Shown here: positions 8,851 through 15,663 of the stretch, piece by piece
Numbering within the stretch: the stretch's first letter is position 1
How the letters are laid out: each line of letters begins with the position of its first letter
Source: Izhakiella australiensis
GTDB taxonomy: Bacteria; Pseudomonadota; Gammaproteobacteria; Enterobacterales; Enterobacteriaceae
Length of the DNA stretch: 64,000 nucleotides
Reading direction: 5' to 3'
Assembly (NCBI RefSeq): GCF_002006995.1
Contig: NZ_MRUL01000017.1
Span: forward strand, 24,143 to 88,142
Program-made: the position numbers and the translations under genes
The notes under the pieces: model-generated
Told to the model about the DNA's origin: nothing
Databases searched by the model: none
Seen by the model: the letters and a program-made list of their open reading frames with translations, nothing else

Positions 8851-9128
8851 TAATTAACTCCTGAAGTAAATTTATTGCTCCGATGAGGTTAGCAGATTGC
8901 TAAGCAGGGGGAAAAGGAGCACGGGATGTTTTCAGCCTGAACTGCGACGGAATTATGGCACACTGATCCAGACAACGCGCAGGCGCCAGCCCGACTCACC
9001 GTTTGCGCATGGCTAATCTCTGTCGCCTTGCCAGAAGCGCTTTTCGGGCTTACACCGCATGCAAACAACTCAATGGAGAATAATCTGTTTCCCGACGCCG
9101 CGATGCTCTGGTACGTATTCTGGCGTAC

Positions 9129-9482
9129 TTAATGCGTATCAGGATGCGCTTTCAGCCATTTGTCCATCTGGGCGATTTCTTTTTGCTGGGCGGCGATAAT
9201 CGATTTTGCCAGCGCGCGCATCTCGGGATCCTTGCCGTACTGTAATTCCGTTTTAGCCATCTCAATCGCCCCCTGATGATGCGCACGCATGCCCTTAGCA
9301 AAGGCAACATCGGGATTGTGGCTACTCATCGCTGACATCATGTCGTGATGCATTTTGTCCATCCCCGCCTGGTATGCCTGCTGTGCGCTAGTGGGGGCAG
9401 GCTGATGGGACGACATATCCATCTGCGGACTGGCAAAGGCCACCGCCGGCAGGCAGCCAATCAAAAACAGCAACTTATTCAT
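9129..9482 (-). CDS. DUF305/CopM-like metal-binding periplasmic protein
   Basis: Exported protein of 117 residues. The start is the ATG at 9482 because AGGAGGT lies 8 bases upstream; two earlier in-frame ATGs are too close to or beyond the ribosome site. The signal peptide is MNKLLFLIGCLPAVAFA. The mature protein is rich in Met and His (MDKMHHDMM, MRAHHQGAIEMAKTEL), the DUF305/CopM hallmark associated with copper or silver binding. The last codons overlap nothing but convergent non-coding DNA. No copper-resistance operon is adjacent, so the metal is inferred. Confidence 0.85.
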   Translation of the reverse strand: MNKLLFLIGCLPAVAFASPQMDMSSHQPAPTSAQQAYQAGMDKMHHDMMSAMSSHNPDVAFAKGMRAHHQGAIEMAKTELQYGKDPEMRALAKSIIAAQQKEIAQMDKWLKAHPDTH

Positions 9483-10032
9483 ATGCATTACCTCCTGTGC
9501 AAAAAAGCAGGATAAAGCCTGCCCCTGCTGTAAGGTCAAGGCCTCTCACCCAGATACTTCGCCAGCGTATAAATCAATTTGCGTTAATTTCATTTTTAAC
9601 AAAAAGTGCTTAAAACCTGTACATAAAAAATGAAAACTTGTACACCAATAGAAATACAATTACAGTTTGCATCGTAACGAATTATGCATTTGCATCGCCT
9701 CCGGAAGTGTTGCTGGGTTTCCACTTCCAGAGGCATTTTTTTCTCCATCCTCTGCCTGATCAGGCAAATACGTACAGCTTATAGCCGCTAAAATCTGTAC
9801 ACATCCGGTACAACTGCGCTTACCCTGACCTCTATGACTAACAAAAAATCTCTGTCTCGCAGCGACTTTGCTGGCGAATTTATCGCCCATTACGCCTTCT
9901 CTCGCGCATAAAAGCAGCGGCGTAAGCGTAATTTTAATCTCTCTGATTCGTCATCCGCTCGGATTATGGTAGTTTGATGGATATTTTGCTGCCGCTGCTG
10001 GCAGATTGTCGGGACGACACGGGAGTCTGCGG
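9483..10032 (+). other. 550-base gene-poor stretch with TGTACA motifs
   Basis: No supportable protein gene. It holds TGTACA hexamers at 9618-9623, 9639-9644 (21 bp apart, two helical turns) and 9796-9801, a related GGTACA at 9806, and a strong plus-strand terminator at 9697-9742. The combination suggests a regulated short transcript between about 9665 and 9742. Past 9745 nothing else stands out except a 19-codon ORF starting at 9977 that ends at the probable start of the acyltransferase gene. Confidence 0.4.
9697..9742 (+). terminator. Strong intrinsic terminator, possible end of an orphan small RNA
   Basis: A 13-bp stem with one mismatch (GCCTCCGGAAGTG / CACTTCCAGAGGC), a 12-base loop and seven T. 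No plus-strand gene ends nearby; the flanking gene reads the other way from 9482. An orphan terminator of this quality implies a non-coding transcript starting a short way upstream. Confidence 0.75.
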
Positions 10033-11046
10033 TTGAAAAATACCAACCTGAAGTTCATTACATTGCTGGCTACATTTTTCGTTACGCTGCTTAGCACCGC
10101 AGCGATTCCGTTCAGCTATTTTCACCTCGCCTGGTCAGTTTCTGTGGCCTATGAAGCTATTGGACGCATGGCCTATCCGCTGTTTCTGCTGGTGGCGGGC
10201 TATATTTCGCTGAATAAAGATGAGTCGCTGCTCAGCACGCTGAAAAGCCGGGTAATGAACTTACTGATCCCCCTGGTTATCTGGTCAGTGGTCTACCTGC
10301 TTTATGACCGCTTCATCAACGGCAACGATCGCCCGGTCAGTTTGCTCAGCCTGCTTAGCCGCCCGGCTTATTCGCATTTATGGTTTATTTACACCATGAT
10401 ATTGCTTTATCTGGTAACGCCACTGCTTAATACGTTTATTCAAAACGGGAGTCGCCAGCGGCTGAATTACATTCTGGTACTGTGGTTCGTCATGGCATCA
10501 GTGTATATGCTGTTTGATAACATCAAAGAAAACCTGCTACTGGGTCATGGCATTCCTCATCCCAGCAATATTGACCAGGTCGTCTATCTTTCCGGATATT
10601 ACATTATGGGCGGAGTCATTCGCCGCTTTAAAATCACGCCTAAGGTCCCAATCTCAGCCATTATTTTTATTCTTAGCGCCGTACTGACGGCGGTACTGAC
10701 CTATTCTTTATCGATAAGCACGTTCTCACCGAACCAAATCTTTCTTTACTACTCAGCCCCTACCCTGGTCATTGTTTCAGTGTCATTCTTTTTTATGCTG
10801 CTGTGCGCAAAGATTAATTTTTCGAATACTCAACAGCAAATCATCAGTACGTTATCTATGTACAGTACGGGTATTTTCTTTATTCACCTGCTGATACTGC
10901 AAAGCCTGCTGCGCTATTTCAACATCGACTTTGAGGGCCACTACTCAACCCTGACTATTCCGGCAATAGCGCTGCTGGTGTATGGAATCTCAGCCGCAAT
11001 AGTCGCGCTGCTGCACCTGATTCCAGGGTTACGCAGGGTTGTGTAG
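10033..11046 (+). CDS. Acyltransferase-3 family membrane protein (atypical N-terminus)
   Basis: Integral membrane protein of about 337 residues with roughly ten helices, matching the acyltransferase-3 family (WecH/OafA type, O-acetylation of surface glycans). The segments GRMAYPLFLLVAGYIS, RVMNLLIPLVIWSVVYLLYDRF, HLWFIYTMILLYLVTPLL and STGIFFIHLLILQ are typical. The usual first-helix motif with conserved Arg and catalytic-type His is missing: the aligned place reads FVTLLSTAA. No ATG is in frame; TTG at 10033 (after GGGAG) or TTG at 10006 are the options. It may be 5'-truncated or a diverged, inactive paralogue. No glycan cluster is adjacent. Confidence 0.75.
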   Translation: MKNTNLKFITLLATFFVTLLSTAAIPFSYFHLAWSVSVAYEAIGRMAYPLFLLVAGYISLNKDESLLSTLKSRVMNLLIPLVIWSVVYLLYDRFINGNDRPVSLLSLLSRPAYSHLWFIYTMILLYLVTPLLNTFIQNGSRQRLNYILVLWFVMASVYMLFDNIKENLLLGHGIPHPSNIDQVVYLSGYYIMGGVIRRFKITPKVPISAIIFILSAVLTAVLTYSLSISTFSPNQIFLYYSAPTLVIVSVSFFFMLLCAKINFSNTQQQIISTLSMYSTGIFFIHLLILQSLLRYFNIDFEGHYSTLTIPAIALLVYGISAAIVALLHLIPGLRRVV

Positions 11047-11070
11047 ATATCTTATTGCGATGAAAATAAA

Positions 11071-11108
11071 GCCAGTCGCCTGCGGAGCTTCACGCTACGG
11101 CGACTGGC
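11071..11108 (+). terminator. Hairpin terminator after acyltransferase gene
   Basis: A perfect 10-bp stem GCCAGTCGCC / GGCGACTGGC encloses an 18-base loop that contains its own small hairpin. A weak T run (ACTTTTC) follows. Confidence 0.7.
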
Positions 11109-11156
11109 CAAACTTTTCAATAAAATCAGTATAAAAATGGAGTTAAATCAGCATGC

Positions 11157-11387
11157 TTAGCATCTTGCATGTGAAAGAGATCGCGGCTGACTTAATGCAC
11201 GGCGGGCAATCCAATAGAGCAGTACACGCTCATCATCACGGTCATTATCGGCCATCGACAACAGCTTAAGCGAAAGCGTTGCTCTATTGACCGGCTGACC
11301 TGTCATTGATAGATCCATTACAGCTTTACCGATAATGCTGCAAACTTCCTCTTCGTTGGATACGGGTACTTCTGTCTCAGTCGCCAT
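11157..11387 (-). CDS. Second YmgB/AriR-like small regulator
   Basis: Protein of 76 residues. The ATG at 11387 is preferred because GTGGAGGG directly upstream is the ribosome site; a longer reading would place the start inside that site. The pattern EEVCSIIGKAVMDLSMTGQPVNRATLSLKLLS resembles the central YmgB/AriR helices (small hydrophobic helix, Gly, then Val-Asn-x-x-x-Ile). Members are dimeric helical proteins linked to biofilm and acid stress in E. coli. It is convergent with the acyltransferase gene. Assignment is by pattern only. Confidence 0.62.
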   Translation of the reverse strand: MATETEVPVSNEEEVCSIIGKAVMDLSMTGQPVNRATLSLKLLSMADNDRDDERVLLYWIARRALSQPRSLSHARC

Positions 11388-11523
11388 TTTGCCCTCCACG
11401 GTTAAAACTTAAGCATAGCAAAAATTGTGAAGTTTCCAGGCTGAGAACCATATAATGACATTTTGAAACATTTTATCTATTTTATCGTCATTAATACCGT
11501 TAGCCGACAGCGTTATTGGCGAC

Positions 11524-12090
11524 TCAAATCGCAGCCTGCATACTGTGGCAACGATATACGAGTGCCGGAGGAAAGTTGCATATTACACGCGCACGCGTCC
11601 AGTTAAAATATTGCGAGAGCAGAGATTCAGAAAGTGCAGTGTATTGAAATTGAATAAAAATACCGCCAGGATTCAGCGCAGCGCAAGCCCGCTGCAAAAT
11701 ATGGTGGCGAGTTGATTCTGGTAAAGATAGCAGCGGCAATCCCGAAAAAATAACATCATAGCCAGGTTCAATATTTTCCGCCGAATCAATGAGGATCGTC
11801 AGGCGCTCATCGCCGAACGCCGAGAGCTTGTCATAAAAACGCGGATTAGTTTCAAACGCAGAAAGTGACGCGTTGGCGTGCATACGCTCAAGCAAATGGC
11901 GGGTCAGAACGCCATCTCCGGCCCCCAGTTCAGCGATCGAGCGCGCAGTTTGCCAGTCAACGGCATCAGACATGGTTTTACACAGAGAGCGGGAAGAAGG
12001 GGCGATAGTGCCTGTCGAACGCGGATCGGAAATAAACTCCTGCAGATAACCCGTTTTATTTTTGATATAGGAAAAAGCAGACAACAACAT
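11524..12090 (-). CDS. Class I SAM-dependent methyltransferase (PmtA-like)
   Basis: Protein of 188 residues. The start is the ATG at 12090, with CGGGAG about 8 bases upstream. The N-terminal segment YLQEFISDPRSTGTIAPSSRSLCKTM and SAM motif I (IAELGAGDGVLT) followed by FETNPRFYDKL and DVIFSGLPLLSLP match the phospholipid N-methyltransferase/rRNA-adenine-dimethylase-like family annotated as PmtA or phosphatidylethanolamine N-methyltransferase. That family links DPRSTG to small phospholipid methylases, but phosphatidylcholine synthesis has not been shown for enterobacterial members. It stands alone on its strand. Confidence 0.78.
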   Translation of the reverse strand: MLLSAFSYIKNKTGYLQEFISDPRSTGTIAPSSRSLCKTMSDAVDWQTARSIAELGAGDGVLTRHLLERMHANASLSAFETNPRFYDKLSAFGDERLTILIDSAENIEPGYDVIFSGLPLLSLPESTRHHILQRACAALNPGGIFIQFQYTALSESLLSQYFNWTRARVICNFPPALVYRCHSMQAAI

Positions 12091-12749
12091 GGTTAAAGCT
12101 CCCGTTATATGACTTCGACAGTAGGCCATAAATCGCTTAAGAAGTTCTTAAATTATCCACGCTGCGGTTAAAACCAGGAATAATCGCATTTTGGGCCGCG
12201 TCTGGCACATTTATTTTTTCATTTTGATAAATTTTGTTACCTGAATACATTCAATGGCAGCATCAGGATTCTTCCGTACCATCAGATGTACGCCGCGCAT
12301 GCTGAATGATAAAGCGTAAGCGTCAATGAAATTAAACGTTAGCCTTCAGAAACAGGGCCTGATTAATATGCGCATCCTGACGTTGCAGCAATTAATTTAA
12401 CCAGGCTGGCTGACCGGCGCATTATTCAACCAGCAGGTCAGATTGAGCCAGAACTTCCGCTATGTAATCACCTGACGCCAAAATTGCGCTACAGATTCGT
12501 CTGCCCCCTTCACATCGGATAAATCAACGCAAATTTATCCGCCCGCTGCTCAGAGGCGCGCCACCCTGTGCGGATTGTGCGGTTTTAAACGTATTTCATC
12601 TGCTTTAGCCAACGTTTAATGAATAGCGCGTTATCATAAGCGCGGATCACATTAATTTTCCATTAAGTACAGGCTGATACAGACGGCAGCCGTCTGGCTT
12701 ATCACCTATACTTAGAGACATCAGGCCTTGCTGTTTTAAGGAGAGCATC
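12091..12749 (+). promoter_or_regulatory. 660-base intergenic region with a sigma-S-like promoter
   Basis: No ORF of useful length and no RNA gene recognised. Close to its right end CTATACTTA (12706-12714), about 36 bases before the next ATG, resembles the sigma-S -10 element (CTATACT), with no good -35 box. AAGGAG at 12738-12743 is the ribosome site of the small gene that follows. The middle (12200-12650) is AT-rich and featureless. Confidence 0.4.
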
Positions 12750-12920
12750 ATGCTAATTGGTTTTGTTTTACTGGTGAGCGCCTGCGGTCACGATGCCTGC
12801 GAAGCACTGCCGGTATCAGAACATATCTTTCCCACCCGCATCGCCTGCGAGCAAATGGCGGCACGGGTCCATCAGCGCCGCCCGAATGTCGTATTACTTT
12901 GCGGCGAAGTTTACAGGTGA
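12750..12920 (+). CDS. Small Cys-containing exported or membrane protein, 56 residues
   Basis: A short ORF preceded by an excellent ribosome site (AAGGAG, 6 bases before the ATG). The product starts with a hydrophobic segment (MLIGFVLLVSACG) and has four Cys (12, 17, 33, 51), suggesting membrane insertion or export with disulfides. The layout (hydrophobic N-terminus, CEAL, then CEQMAARV and a C-terminal Cys) resembles the small DUF1482/YebW-type proteins of enterobacteria, but I cannot confirm the family. A sigma-S-like -10 box lies upstream. Confidence 0.6.
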   Translation: MLIGFVLLVSACGHDACEALPVSEHIFPTRIACEQMAARVHQRRPNVVLLCGEVYR

Positions 12921-12939
12921 ACATGGCGCCAGCGAATGC

Positions 12940-13359
12940 TCACGGCAGGCAGCGATCTATCATCTCACCGGCCACGGTGGAGTTATCAGCTACGGCTGGC
13001 GCCCACCTCTGAGAGCCGGGCTTGTAATGATAAAAATCCTCCGTGGCCTGAAAAGAAACAGAGGATTCGGCCGCGCTGATGCGAGCCGCCAGTAAATAGC
13101 AAATATCGCCCTCAAATAGCGTATCAGGCGCGCGCGCTCTCCCCCTTCTTACGCTCAGCCTTAGCCGGCAAAAATTCCCTCCCATCAGCTGCCGGCGCAG
13201 CCGTGGCGTTAATCCGGTTACCGAACAGTTCAAGATCCGCGCCTCGCCATCAGCCGACGTGATACGACAAAGCTGAGTCAGCGAAGGGGGCAACAGCAGG
13301 CCTGAGCCTGTCTGAGCTAATAATGTCAGCGACCAGTGTGCGGGCAATTGAGCAAGCAT
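12940..13359 (-). CDS. Unknown protein divergent from CI-type repressor
   Basis: Protein of 139 residues that I do not recognise. The ATG at 13359 is preferred because CTGGAGGTGACG immediately precedes it; the longer reading to 13458 would extend across the operators and into the repressor gene. The sequence is basic (RLRRQLMGGNFCRLRLSVRRGRAR) with no transmembrane segment. It is divergent from the repressor across 89 bases that contain two repressor-type operators, the position occupied in phages by the early lytic or accessory gene. Confidence 0.6.
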   Translation of the reverse strand: MLAQLPAHWSLTLLAQTGSGLLLPPSLTQLCRITSADGEARILNCSVTGLTPRLRRQLMGGNFCRLRLSVRRGRARAPDTLFEGDICYLLAARISAAESSVSFQATEDFYHYKPGSQRWAPAVADNSTVAGEMIDRCLP

Positions 13360-13381
13360 CGTCACCTCCAGTTTGTCAGTG

Positions 13382-13441
13382 AACACATATTGTGTTTTAA
13401 TCAAAGCACAATCACGCACCAGGATCAACACGAATTGTGAT
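13382..13441. promoter_or_regulatory. Two 15-bp repressor operators between divergent genes
   Basis: AACACATATTGTGTT (13382-13396) and AACACGAATTGTGAT (13427-13441) share the form AACAC-N5-GTGWT. The same element occurs twice more as an inverted pair at 14139-14177. The right-hand copy overlaps a TGTGATAAAT -10-like element 5-10 bases before the repressor ATG, so the repressor could autoregulate. Spacing between the two sites is 45 bp (centre to centre). Confidence 0.7.
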
Positions 13442-13448
13442 AAATAAA

Positions 13449-14084
13449 ATGCATCCATCAGAAGATATCGCCGCGCGCATCAGGCAGCTAAGGGAAGCGC
13501 AGGGGCTTTCGCAACGGGCGCTGGCGGAACGCTGCGGCTGGAGTGCCCAGTCGAGAATAGGAAACTATGAATCACGCCTGCGCAATGTCAGCGTTGAAGA
13601 TGCAGAAATCCTGGCTAATGCGCTGGGCGTTAGCACGGCCTGGCTGCTGCTGGGGGAGGATTTTGCCGGCACTTACCGCCCCGGCGATCGCTATCCCCTG
13701 CTCAGCTGGGTCAGCGCCGGCATATGGAGTGAAGCCATTGAACCCTACAGCCTGCAGGATGTTGATGAATGGTATGAATCGGAAACCAAAGTGCTGGGTC
13801 CGGCATTCTGGCTGCGCGTAGAGGGGGATTCAATGACCGCCCCCTCCGGCCTGAGTATTCCGGAGGGCACCCTGGTGCTGGTTGACACCGGCCGTCAGGC
13901 GGTGAATGGCAGTCTGGTCATCGCCAAGCTGATTGATGCTAATGAAGCGACGTTCAAAAAACTGATCATTGATGGTGGCATTAAATACCTTAAAGGGCTT
14001 AATCCCACCTGGCCGATGAAAGAGCTGGATGCAAACTGCCGTATTATTGGCGTCGCGGTTCAGACCATGATGAAACTGGTATAA
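13449..14084 (+). CDS. CI-type phage repressor (HTH plus S24 peptidase)
   Basis: Protein of 211 residues. The N-terminus is an XRE-type HTH (IRQLREAQGLSQRALAERCG, then QSRIGNYES). The C-terminus is a LexA/CI S24 autoprotease: cleavage site Ala-Gly in VSAGIWSE, catalytic Ser in VEGDSM, catalytic Lys in ATFKKL, and a GLNPTWPM segment resembling lambda CI. It should be cleaved when RecA is activated by DNA damage. The ATG at 13449 has no ribosome site and lies next to a -10-like box, suggesting a leaderless mRNA as for lambda cI; a GTG at 13437 inside the operator is the alternative. Downstream genes read the same way. Confidence 0.92.
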   Translation: MHPSEDIAARIRQLREAQGLSQRALAERCGWSAQSRIGNYESRLRNVSVEDAEILANALGVSTAWLLLGEDFAGTYRPGDRYPLLSWVSAGIWSEAIEPYSLQDVDEWYESETKVLGPAFWLRVEGDSMTAPSGLSIPEGTLVLVDTGRQAVNGSLVIAKLIDANEATFKKLIIDGGIKYLKGLNPTWPMKELDANCRIIGVAVQTMMKLV

Positions 14085-14138
14085 CCCCCCTTTCCTGCCG
14101 GCAACGCTGCCGATTAAACACCTTCCGTGAGCAAATTA

Positions 14139-14177
14139 ATCACATTTAGTGTTGACACCACAAACACTAAATGTGAT
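14139..14177 (+). promoter_or_regulatory. Inverted operator pair on the promoter of the small-gene operon
   Basis: A perfect 15-bp inverted repeat: ATCACATTTAGTGTT (14139-14153), nine bases, AACACTAAATGTGAT (14163-14177). Each arm matches the operators beside the repressor gene. A consensus-like -35 (TTGACA, 14152-14157) sits in the centre and a GATCAT -10 follows at 14175-14180 (17-base spacing), so bound repressor would cover the promoter. Confidence 0.8.
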
Positions 14178-14262
14178 CATTTCTTTCAGCTTCAGCCCAC
14201 CGCTCTTTAATAATTCCGCCGCTATGCCGAAAGGTGTTGCCTGTTTTAAACGGAGGTTTGCC

Positions 14263-14442
14263 GTGAATGTCAAAAACCGCTGTAAACAACGTCGTCTGGC
14301 CCGACGCCAGGCCGAACGCGCTGCCCGTCAGGCGGCGCGACAATTTGAACAAAAGCTCAATTCAGCGCTTAGCGGCGGCTGCCCTCCGCGCGTCATCAAA
14401 GCGTTAGCGCGCTCGATGGCCGCCGCAGACACGCAATCCTGA
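14263..14442 (+). CDS. Small basic protein in repressor-controlled operon
   Basis: Product of 59 residues starting at GTG 14263, chosen because CGGAGGT lies 6 bases upstream; the longer frame back to 14149 would overlap the operator. It is strongly basic and helical (CKQRRLARRQAERAARQAAR), then ends in SGGCPPRVIKALARSMAA. I do not recognise a family. It is the first gene behind the operator pair, so it should be induced when the repressor is cleaved. Confidence 0.6.
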   Translation: MNVKNRCKQRRLARRQAERAARQAARQFEQKLNSALSGGCPPRVIKALARSMAAADTQS

Positions 14443-14501
14443 CATTTTCCATCAAGCTCACCGCGTCCTCAGGGCGCGGTTTACACTCCTGGAGAAAAAA
14501 T

Positions 14502-14708
14502 ATGTGTGCCGATCACAATGATATGGCTTCCACAGTGGAAGAATTAGACCGTCAGGTTGCCCTGGCGAATCGCTCTCGTCCCAACATGCCTTTTACCGGC
14601 AGGTGTTACTGGTGTAATGAAAAAATCTGTCGCGGTAACTTTTGCGATCGCGGCTGCTGCGAAGACTTCCTGCGTCGTCGCTATGCCAACAGCCAGCGCG
14701 TACATTAA
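14502..14708 (+). CDS. Small zinc-finger-like protein
   Basis: Protein of 68 residues with a tight Cys cluster in its C-terminal half (CYWCNEKICRGNFCDRGCC), consistent with a small zinc-binding knuckle, and a basic tail. GGAG lies 8 bases before the ATG. Genes of this size and type are found in the early regions of P2/P4-like elements, sometimes as TraR/DksA-like or recombination accessory proteins; the true role here is unknown. It follows the basic protein gene by 59 bases, within which a weak hairpin (ACCGCG / CGCGGT, 14460-14480) occurs. Confidence 0.7.
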   Translation: MCADHNDMASTVEELDRQVALANRSRPNMPFTGRCYWCNEKICRGNFCDRGCCEDFLRRRYANSQRVH

Positions 14709-14798
14709 TTTTTCCTCAACGCAAAAGATTTGCCGCCTCCTGCCGATAATTAACTCAGCATCCTCGAAGGCTGGGGAGATCGTTATCGCGGAGAAATT

Positions 14799-15023
14799 AT
14801 GTCGAGTGAAAAGCTGGCGGCGCATATTATTGCCCATGAAATTTTACTGAAATCGGTACTGAATGCTGTACCAAAAGCTTATCTGCAGCTGATAGCCAGC
14901 GAGGCGGGAACCCAGTTTTCTCTTTATCAACGTGGTGCAGCCAGCCGAGACGATGAAGCGCAAAACCGAGTTCAGGAAGCCAGGCAGATCGTCAGCCGAC
15001 TTCTGGGTAAACAGATCGATTAA
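14799..15023 (+). CDS. Conserved-looking 74-residue protein of unknown function
   Basis: A soluble, helical 74-residue protein (MSSEKLAAHIIAHEILLKSV, then AYLQLIASEAGTQFSLYQRG). GCGGAGAAATT directly before the ATG is a good ribosome site. No family recognised. It is the third gene in the run after the operator pair; 250 bases without a convincing gene follow before the SymE-like gene. Confidence 0.6.
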   Translation: MSSEKLAAHIIAHEILLKSVLNAVPKAYLQLIASEAGTQFSLYQRGAASRDDEAQNRVQEARQIVSRLLGKQID

Positions 15024-15303
15024 ACATTGAGTTGGCTTATTCTCGCTCAATCGATATCGATAGCGTTATCTCCTCTGCCATCCCTATGACTCTCCTGCTT
15101 TACCTTCAGCAAGGTATGGTGATGACTGCGATAGCCAGCAGCGGGGGGTTTATTGTCAGCGAGTTCGTCTCTGGTTCGCCTCTCTCCAGCCTTGCGAGCC
15201 AGCCCGCAAATAGCTAATTTTCTATGGCTGTCTGACGTTTAATCTTTCTGAGCTGGTTACACTGACGTGGTTATATTTGCGTTTAGTGAACAGGGAATAT
15301 CAG

Positions 15304-15636
15304 ATGCCAGGCAGACAGAAACCTCGTCAATGCAGCGCCCGCAACGCGACACCCGCGCCACAAACCCGTCTTCTGCACGTAGGCTATCTGCCTAATCAGG
15401 GAAAAGGCGCGGCGAAACCACAAATCAAACTGGCCGGTAACTGGCTGGCCGGCTTTGGCTTTCTGCCGGGCAAAGCCGTACGGGTGGAAGCGCAGGCTGG
15501 CAGGTTGGTGATTACGCTACAAGAGGGTCAGGAAAATACCCCCCCGCCCTCTTCACATCTGACACCCTACTCCTGTAGTGTTGAGATACTGCGTTTCGGC
15601 CGTATCATCCAGCACCCCTTGCTGGTGTTATCCTAA
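15304..15636 (+). CDS. SymE-family toxin-like protein
   Basis: Product of 110 residues. Residues about 22-70 match the SymE/SpoVT-AbrB-like core: RLLHVGYLP, then PQIKLAGNWLAGFGFLPGKAVRVEAQAGRLVITLQ. In E. coli, SymE is an SOS-induced toxin controlled by LexA and by the antisense RNA SymR. Here it sits in a module headed by an S24 repressor, so damage-dependent induction is plausible. ATG 15304 has AGGGA 8 bases upstream. The last 35 residues are unlike SymE and may be an unconstrained extension. An antisense RNA was not identifiable by eye. Confidence 0.78.
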   Translation: MPGRQKPRQCSARNATPAPQTRLLHVGYLPNQGKGAAKPQIKLAGNWLAGFGFLPGKAVRVEAQAGRLVITLQEGQENTPPPSSHLTPYSCSVEILRFGRIIQHPLLVLS

Positions 15637-15663
15637 CTCTATTTTGTTCAGGAGCCTTTAATC

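Noticed and set aside
9073..9132. A 19-codon ORF (MENNLFPDAAMLWYVFWRT)
   Set aside because: It has a weak ribosome site, ends in the convergent DUF305 gene and matches no known small protein. Too short to support alone.
9660..9890. Minus-strand ORF of 76 residues
   Set aside because: It overlaps the strong plus-strand terminator, has no ribosome site and its product looks random.
15032..15217. Plus-strand TTG ORF of 61 residues between the small ORFs and symE
   Set aside because: No ribosome site and unusual start; composition gives no clear family.
13449..15636. A complete prophage at the CI repressor
   Set aside because: No integrase, replication, capsid, tail or lysis genes are present; only the control genes and short ORFs.
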